Assembly: GCA_024643455.1 (NCBI GenBank)
Contig: JAHEMV010000001.1
Coordinates: 6,558-41,199, forward strand
Length of the DNA: 34,642 nucleotides
Source of the DNA: Cytophagales bacterium
Lineage (GTDB): Bacteria > Bacteroidota > Bacteroidia > Cytophagales > Cyclobacteriaceae
Direction: 5' to 3'
The notes below the pieces were generated by a model. It saw only the letters and a program-made list of their open reading frames with translations. It searched no databases and had not been told where the DNA came from. Shown piece after piece: positions 29,257-34,642 of this stretch. A program made the translations under genes and the position numbers. The number at the start of each line of letters is the position of its first letter. The first letter of the stretch is position 1.

Positions 29257-29524
29257 GCATTTATATTCTGGAAATGCAAAACCAAATACCTTTCATTCGG
29301 ATGAAATCACTTTAATAATTTTATTCTAACCAGTTTCATCATCACATAAAATTTCAGCAACACTATCTATTCGCTGGCCAGTGCTGAGAACAATCTCTCA
29401 TTTAAGCATAAAGAAACCCTGAAGGTCAGAATTCAGATATATTCAAAAAAGAAAACTAAACCTGATATTTAGACTTTAGATAATTAAAATGGCGTAACTT
29501 AGCCGCTCATTTTATACTTGAAAT

Positions 29525-30418
29525 ATGCCGTTAAATTTGCTTATTATCGTAGGTGCCATTTTGATAGGTTCCTGGTTCTTTTTTCAATTCATTCCTATAG
29601 GATTATGGATTACGGCTATTTTTTCCGGAGTTCAGGTAAATTTGGTTGATCTGGTGTTTATGCGATTTAGAAAAGTGCCTCCAGGCCTAATCGTAAAATC
29701 GCTGATCCTGGCGACTAAAGCTGGGATATTAGATGTCACCTCACAAAAATTAGAAACACATTTCCTGGCTCATGGCAACCTTGTGAATGTGATAAAAGCA
29801 TTAATTGTTGCCGACAAAGCTAATCTCGACATGAATTATCAGCAAGCTGCCGCTATCGATCTTGCTGGTCGCGATGTACTGCATGCCGTGCAAGTTTCGG
29901 TCACCCCTTATATTATTATTGTTCCGTCAATTACAGCAGTTTCCATGGATGGAATTCAGGTAATTGCCGATGCTCGCGTCACGGTGCGGACCAATATAAA
30001 GCAATTAGTTGGAGGTGCAGGTGAAGAAACTATCAAAGCAAGAGTTGGTCAGGGAATAATATCCAAAATCGGAACAACGCAATATTATTTGGAAGTCCTG
30101 GAAAAACCGGAAGAAATCTCAAAAGAAGTACTCGCTAATGGTTTGGATTCGGGAACTGCTTTTGAAATCCTTTCCATTGATATCGCTGACATCAACATCG
30201 GCAGAAACATCGGAGCTAAACTACAAATAGACCAGGCCATGGCCGATCTTAACATCGCAAATGCAAAAGCAGAAGAGCGACGCGCAATGGCAGTTGCGCT
30301 GGAGCAGGAAATGCTGGCTAAAGTCCAGGAAGCCCGTGCAAAGGTTATTCAAGCTGAAACAGAGATTCCAGCTGGCTTGGCTGTTGCCTTTAGAAGTGGC
30401 CGATTTTTCAAAGGTTAG
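29525..30418 (+). CDS. floA: Flotillin-like protein FloA (shortened C-terminus)
   Basis: [87 protein letters not shown]; ends [10 protein letters not shown]. Confidence 0.93.
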   Translation: MPLNLLIIVGAILIGSWFFFQFIPIGLWITAIFSGVQVNLVDLVFMRFRKVPPGLIVKSLILATKAGILDVTSQKLETHFLAHGNLVNVIKALIVADKANLDMNYQQAAAIDLAGRDVLHAVQVSVTPYIIIVPSITAVSMDGIQVIADARVTVRTNIKQLVGGAGEETIKARVGQGIISKIGTTQYYLEVLEKPEEISKEVLANGLDSGTAFEILSIDIADINIGRNIGAKLQIDQAMADLNIANAKAEERRAMAVALEQEMLAKVQEARAKVIQAETEIPAGLAVAFRSGRFFKG

Positions 30419-30501
30419 ATTGAAATCTTTGAATATCCTTCTGAAAATCAGTTTATAATAAAAGCATAAATTTGTAAGTGAGACTTTTTGAAAGTGATTG
30501 A

Positions 30502-31296
30502 TTACTCCTTATAATATTTCAATGCTTCAGGAATCTGCTCATTCAATTCTTTGATTCTGGTGCTATGCGATGGGTGAGTAGACATAAACTCCGGTGGTGC
30601 ACCTCCTCCGCTTTGAGCTGCCATTCGTTCCCAGAATATTGGCGCTTCGCGAGGATCGTACCCAGCCATAGCCATGAAAATTAAGCCCATTTTATCAGCT
30701 TCTGATTCCTGAAGCCTGCTGAATGGAAGCATCGCTCCATAGTTAGATGCAACTCCATATGCAGTTCCAAAAAGCGCTCTGGTTTCTGCCGGTTTTTGGG
30801 ATAAAGCAACATCGAGGGCCACACCTCCCATTTGTTGCACCAATCCCTGACTCATCCGTTCACTACCGTGATTGGCAATAGCATGCGCTACTTCATGACC
30901 CATGACAACCGCTACACCTTTTTCATCCTGACATATAGGTAAAATACCGGTATAGAAAACCACTTTGCCTCCAGGCATACACCATGCATTGACTACATTC
31001 GATTCAATGAGATTAAACTCCCAGGAGTATCCTTTAAGTTGGCCTGATAAATTATTCTGCGACATAAATTCCTCAACTGCTTTTTGGATTTTTTGACCAA
31101 CAGTTTTTATCATTTCAGTTTGCTGCTTATTTGAAGATAATTTAGCACTATCCAACACTGTCTTATAGTTATCATAACTCATGGGCAATATCTCACTATT
31201 GGGAATTAGTGAAAGTTGCTTTCTTCCTGTCAATGGAACCGTTGCACAATTGTATCCTATAAAGGTTATGAATAAAACGAAAAGTATCTTTTTCAT
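30502..31296 (-). CDS. M48 family metallopeptidase lipoprotein (start refined to 31296)
   Basis: Signal/lipobox MKKILFVLFITFIGYNC; HEVAHAIANHG zinc motif; LQESEADKMGLIFMAMAGYDP. Confidence 0.93.
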   Translation of the reverse strand: MKKILFVLFITFIGYNCATVPLTGRKQLSLIPNSEILPMSYDNYKTVLDSAKLSSNKQQTEMIKTVGQKIQKAVEEFMSQNNLSGQLKGYSWEFNLIESNVVNAWCMPGGKVVFYTGILPICQDEKGVAVVMGHEVAHAIANHGSERMSQGLVQQMGGVALDVALSQKPAETRALFGTAYGVASNYGAMLPFSRLQESEADKMGLIFMAMAGYDPREAPIFWERMAAQSGGGAPPEFMSTHPSHSTRIKELNEQIPEALKYYKE

Positions 31297-31450
31297 GCTA
31301 GCTATTTTAAACGCAAAATTAATGCAAATAAAAGTGATATCATTTGAATTGGCAATTGAATCTTTAAAATGAAAGTAATTTTTAAAAATTTCATGCAATC
31401 GCTTTATTTGTACAATAAGGCTTTATAATTTCGGCCCTTAAGCTAAAAAC

Positions 31451-32062
31451 ATGAAGATCCTGGCAATTGGCAGAAATTATGCCGCCCATATCGCAGAATT
31501 AAATAATGAGCGTCCTGAGGAACCGGTGATATTCACCAAACCGGAGACGGCTTTGCTGCAAAATAATGCGCCATTTTATTATCCTGACTTTTCGAAAAAC
31601 ATTCATTATGAAGTTGAAATCCTATTGCGGATTTGCAAACATGGTAAATATATAGATCGAAAGTTTGCCCATAACTATTTTGATGCCATTGGAATTGGAA
31701 TTGATTTTACCGCCCGTGACCTACAGGACAAAGCAAAAGAAAAAGGACTACCATGGGACCTGTCAAAAGGATTCAATGGATCTGCTCCCATTTCAAAGTT
31801 TATTGATAAAACCGAATTTCCAGATATCAAAAATCTAAACTTTAGCCTGAAACTGGACGGTGCGCAAAAACAACTAGGCAATACTTCACTGATGCTTTTT
31901 GATTTTGAAACAATCATCGCATACATTTCCAGGTTTATCATGTTAAAAAAAGGAGACATTATTTTTACAGGCACGCCAAAAGGCGTAGGACCAATTGCAA
32001 TAGGAAATAAGTTGGAAGCTTTTATTGAGGATGAAAAATTATTGGATGTTGAAATTAAATAA
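31451..32062 (+). CDS. Fumarylacetoacetate hydrolase (FAH) family protein
   Basis: KILAIGRNYAAHIAELNNERPEEPVIFTKPETAL, HYEVEILLRI, FTGTPKGVGPI. Confidence 0.92.
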   Translation: MKILAIGRNYAAHIAELNNERPEEPVIFTKPETALLQNNAPFYYPDFSKNIHYEVEILLRICKHGKYIDRKFAHNYFDAIGIGIDFTARDLQDKAKEKGLPWDLSKGFNGSAPISKFIDKTEFPDIKNLNFSLKLDGAQKQLGNTSLMLFDFETIIAYISRFIMLKKGDIIFTGTPKGVGPIAIGNKLEAFIEDEKLLDVEIK

Positions 32063-33947
32063 AGGTCTTCTACTAATCTTTTTTTGTGTATGCTCACTGA
32101 ATCTGGCTGCTCAGGAAAATCCCTATATGTTTCCAGTTCGCCCCGGGCAACAAAATTATCTAGCTGGCACAATGGGTGAAATGCGGGGTGTACACTTTCA
32201 TGCCGGCATGGACATCAAAACGGGTGGCACATCCGGATTAAAAGTATATGCGGCAGCAGACGGTTATGTTTCGCGTGTAAAAGTAGATGGAGGAGGATAT
32301 GGAAACGCATTGTATATCGCTCATCCTCAGTTGGGAACTACAACAGTATATGGACACCTGCAAAATTTTAATGATGAAATTGCCGATTATGTGCTCAAAG
32401 AACAGTACCAAAGGAAAAGTTTTGCAGTTGACTTTTTTCCTGATAAAGGAATGTTTAAAATTAAAAAAGGTGATATAATAGCCCTCTCTGGCAATTCCGG
32501 TAGTTCTTCAGGACCGCACGTGCATTTTGAGATCCGCAATTCACAACAATACCCCTTAAATCCATTGAATTTTGGTTTTAGTGAAATAAAGGACAACATC
32601 AGCCCTACAGTACAGAAAATTGCCTTAAAAACCATGAACCGGAATTCCCGAATAGATCACCAATTCGGCTTTTTTGAATTTACTCCATCAAGATTGCAAA
32701 ATGAATACACCGTAGCCAAAACCATTGAGGTCTATGGAGAAATCGGTATTTCATTCATGGGTTACGACAGACTAAATGACGTATCCAACAGAAACGGAAT
32801 ACCCAAATTGTCGATGGCTTTAGATGACAGACAAGTCATCGACATCACAGTAGATAAGATGCCATTTAATATCACCAGGCAGGTCTTATGCTATCGCGAT
32901 TATGGCTTGAAATCTCTTGAAAATAAAAATTTCCAAAAGCTATATATTGATGATGGCAACGAACTTAATTTCTATACCACCGATGATAAAAAAGGAATTA
33001 TTTCTATAAGAGACACCCTTGTTCATCAGGTAGTTATCAGCCTGCAGGATATCAACGGCAATGTCACAATAATGAAACTCAAACTTAAAGGTGGACAACC
33101 TAAAGTTACAGCTATAAAAAACGATGCAAGTTTTAAGCCTACCCGTCAACTGGTGCAGGATAATACGTTTATTTTCATGGGCAAGAAAGCAGAAAACAAT
33201 GGGTTTTTCGCACATATTTATGCCAACAGGATGAACTACGAATTGTCATCAAGTTATTATGTAAATGACTACTCCGTTTATCTTTGGGACTTGCGAACCG
33301 GCCTCCCCGATTCGATCGAATTGTGCGGAGAAATGATTTATCCGGGAATCGAGATGGCCGTCCCGTCAGAATCAGATTTCAAATATTATAAAGAAGAATT
33401 TGACCTGCATTTTTATAAAAAAACACTCTTTGATACGCTATATCTGAAAACAGATTATATGGATGAATTAGCAAGCGACAAAGAATTTTTTGAAATCAGC
33501 GAGGATATATACCCGCTGAAAAAAAATATGAAAATCATCTTTAAACCTAAACTCACTTATTCCAATAAAGACAAAGTTTCGGCTTATTATTCAACAAATC
33601 TAAAAGACTTCAGCTACCAGGGGGGTAAATGGGTAGGTGATAAATTTGAACTGATGACCAATACCCTAGGTAAATACACCTTACTTACGGATAGCATTTC
33701 ACCAGATATAAAAATTGTCCAGCAAAACCGGGAATCGTTTTCGTGTTATATCACAGATAAATTATCCGGTATAAAGGATTATGAATTGAAAGTAGATGGT
33801 GTATGGGTTTTGATGAATTATGATCCAAAACGAAACTTTATATGGACCGAGAAGCTTGATAAATCAAGACCTTTTTCAGGAAATCTTGAACTAAAAGTCC
33901 GGGATAATGTTAATAATGAAAAAGTTTATTCCACCACTATAAATTAA
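32046..33947 (+). CDS. M23 family metallopeptidase, secreted (start refined to 32046)
   Basis: Signal peptide MLKLNKGLLLIFFCVCSLNLAAQ; LytM motifs GVHFHAGMDIKTGG, VYGHLQNF, GPHVHFEIRN; long C-terminal region. Confidence 0.92.
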   Translation: MLKLNKGLLLIFFCVCSLNLAAQENPYMFPVRPGQQNYLAGTMGEMRGVHFHAGMDIKTGGTSGLKVYAAADGYVSRVKVDGGGYGNALYIAHPQLGTTTVYGHLQNFNDEIADYVLKEQYQRKSFAVDFFPDKGMFKIKKGDIIALSGNSGSSSGPHVHFEIRNSQQYPLNPLNFGFSEIKDNISPTVQKIALKTMNRNSRIDHQFGFFEFTPSRLQNEYTVAKTIEVYGEIGISFMGYDRLNDVSNRNGIPKLSMALDDRQVIDITVDKMPFNITRQVLCYRDYGLKSLENKNFQKLYIDDGNELNFYTTDDKKGIISIRDTLVHQVVISLQDINGNVTIMKLKLKGGQPKVTAIKNDASFKPTRQLVQDNTFIFMGKKAENNGFFAHIYANRMNYELSSSYYVNDYSVYLWDLRTGLPDSIELCGEMIYPGIEMAVPSESDFKYYKEEFDLHFYKKTLFDTLYLKTDYMDELASDKEFFEISEDIYPLKKNMKIIFKPKLTYSNKDKVSAYYSTNLKDFSYQGGKWVGDKFELMTNTLGKYTLLTDSISPDIKIVQQNRESFSCYITDKLSGIKDYELKVDGVWVLMNYDPKRNFIWTEKLDKSRPFSGNLELKVRDNVNNEKVYSTTIN

Positions 33948-33951
33948 AGTT

Positions 33952-34401
33952 ATGAGCTTAAAAGTTGGAGACAAAGCACCGGATTTTACAGTAAATGATC
34001 AAAAGGGAAATCCTGTAAAACTGTCAGATTTTAAAGGCAAAAAAGTTGTATTGTATTTTTATCCCAAAGACAACACTCCTGGCTGTACAGCAGAAGCATG
34101 TAATCTCCGGGACAATTACCAGGCATTGCAAAAAGCCGGTTACAATATATTGGGAGTCAGCACCGATGATGAAAAATCACATCAGAAATTCATTGATAAG
34201 TTCGAATTGCCTTTTCCTCTTTTAGCAGATACGGAAAAAGTAATTCATGAAAAATATGGCACCTGGGTAGAAAAATCCATGTATGGCAGAAAATATATGG
34301 GAACCGCACGACTTACTTTTCTAATCAATGAAAATGGAACAATTGAAGAGATCATTGAAAAAGTAAAAACCAATGATCACACGGCCCAAATATTGAAATA
34401 A
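33952..34401 (+). CDS. bcp: Thioredoxin-dependent thiol peroxidase (bacterioferritin comigratory protein family)
   Basis: LKVGDKAPDFTVNDQKGNPVKLSDFKGKKVVLYFYPKDNTPGCTAEACNLRDNY. Confidence 0.95.
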   Translation: MSLKVGDKAPDFTVNDQKGNPVKLSDFKGKKVVLYFYPKDNTPGCTAEACNLRDNYQALQKAGYNILGVSTDDEKSHQKFIDKFELPFPLLADTEKVIHEKYGTWVEKSMYGRKYMGTARLTFLINENGTIEEIIEKVKTNDHTAQILK

Positions 34402-34426
34402 TATAAAGAGTAATACGCTTTTTAAA

Positions 34427-34465
34427 AAAGTCATTCTGATAGAATTCGGGATGACTTTCTTATTT
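34427..34465 (+). terminator. Intrinsic terminator after bcp
   Basis: AAAGTCAT (34427-34434) ... ATGACTTT (34451-34458) perfect 8-bp stem followed by CTTATTTTT. Confidence 0.7.
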
Positions 34466-34503
34466 TTATACTTTTGGAATATGTACTATCGTTTTGAAGG
34501 ATA

Positions 34504-34642
34504 ATGGCTCATTTTTTTAAAAGTACACTTTTGATAATTGGATTAAGCATCTGTTCAGGTTGGATATATGCCCAGACTCCCCAACAAAAGCTACCTGAAA
34601 AAACAAGGATTCTCTTTTTACTTGATGGATCGGGAAGCATGC
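34504..34642 (+). CDS. Secreted von Willebrand factor type A domain protein (truncated by window end)
   Basis: Translation from ATG 34504: MAHFFKSTLLIIGLSICSGWIYAQTPQQKLPEKTRILFLLDGSGSM; signal peptide followed by DGSGSM MIDAS (DxSxS), open at the window edge. Confidence 0.75.
   Translation, partial: MAHFFKSTLLIIGLSICSGWIYAQTPQQKLPEKTRILFLLDGSGSM

Noticed and set aside
29513-29520. TATACTTG as a -7 box for floA
   Set aside because: Only 4 nt before the ATG and one mismatch; would require a nearly leaderless transcript.
30261-30458. Alternate-frame ORF at the floA 3' end, considered as a frameshifted C-terminus
   Set aside because: Its translation (…[20 protein letters not shown]) does not resemble the conserved FloA tail.

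Overview
Chromosomal window with the gene content and low-GC style of a Bacteroidota genome. Most of it is core housekeeping: a truncated ResB/CcsA-type cytochrome c biogenesis gene, a TlpA-like thioredoxin, alaS, M23 peptidases, a MerR regulator, dprA, a J-domain/TPR protein, metH, ppk1, gyrB, a CoA-binding protein, an ECF sigma module, xseA/xseB, a TIM-barrel lipoprotein, a FloA-like flotillin, an M48 peptidase, an FAH-family hydrolase, a bcp-type peroxiredoxin and a truncated VWA gene. No mobile elements, CRISPR arrays, rRNA or tRNA genes were recognised. Two parts stand out. (1) A tightly coupled eight-gene minus-strand operon (22858-29166) encodes an FAD-dependent oxidoreductase, a SAM methyltransferase, a type III polyketide synthase, an enoyl-reductase-like SDR (Y-x6-K), a FabZ-like dehydratase, a KAS II-like ketosynthase, an acyl carrier protein and a 4'-phosphopantetheinyl transferase. 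This looks like a self-contained phenolic-lipid (alkylresorcinol, alkylpyrone or alkylquinone) pathway in which a private type II FAS-like module feeds a type III PKS. (2) A SAM-I (S-box) riboswitch at about 12382-12474 lies upstream of metH, just after a consensus Bacteroidota -7 box. The ORF caller extended metH into the aptamer. Other observations include an ECF sigma/anti-sigma-like/Spy-like module, a FloA-like protein lacking the usual C-terminus, and two mutually exclusive hairpins just upstream of xseA.
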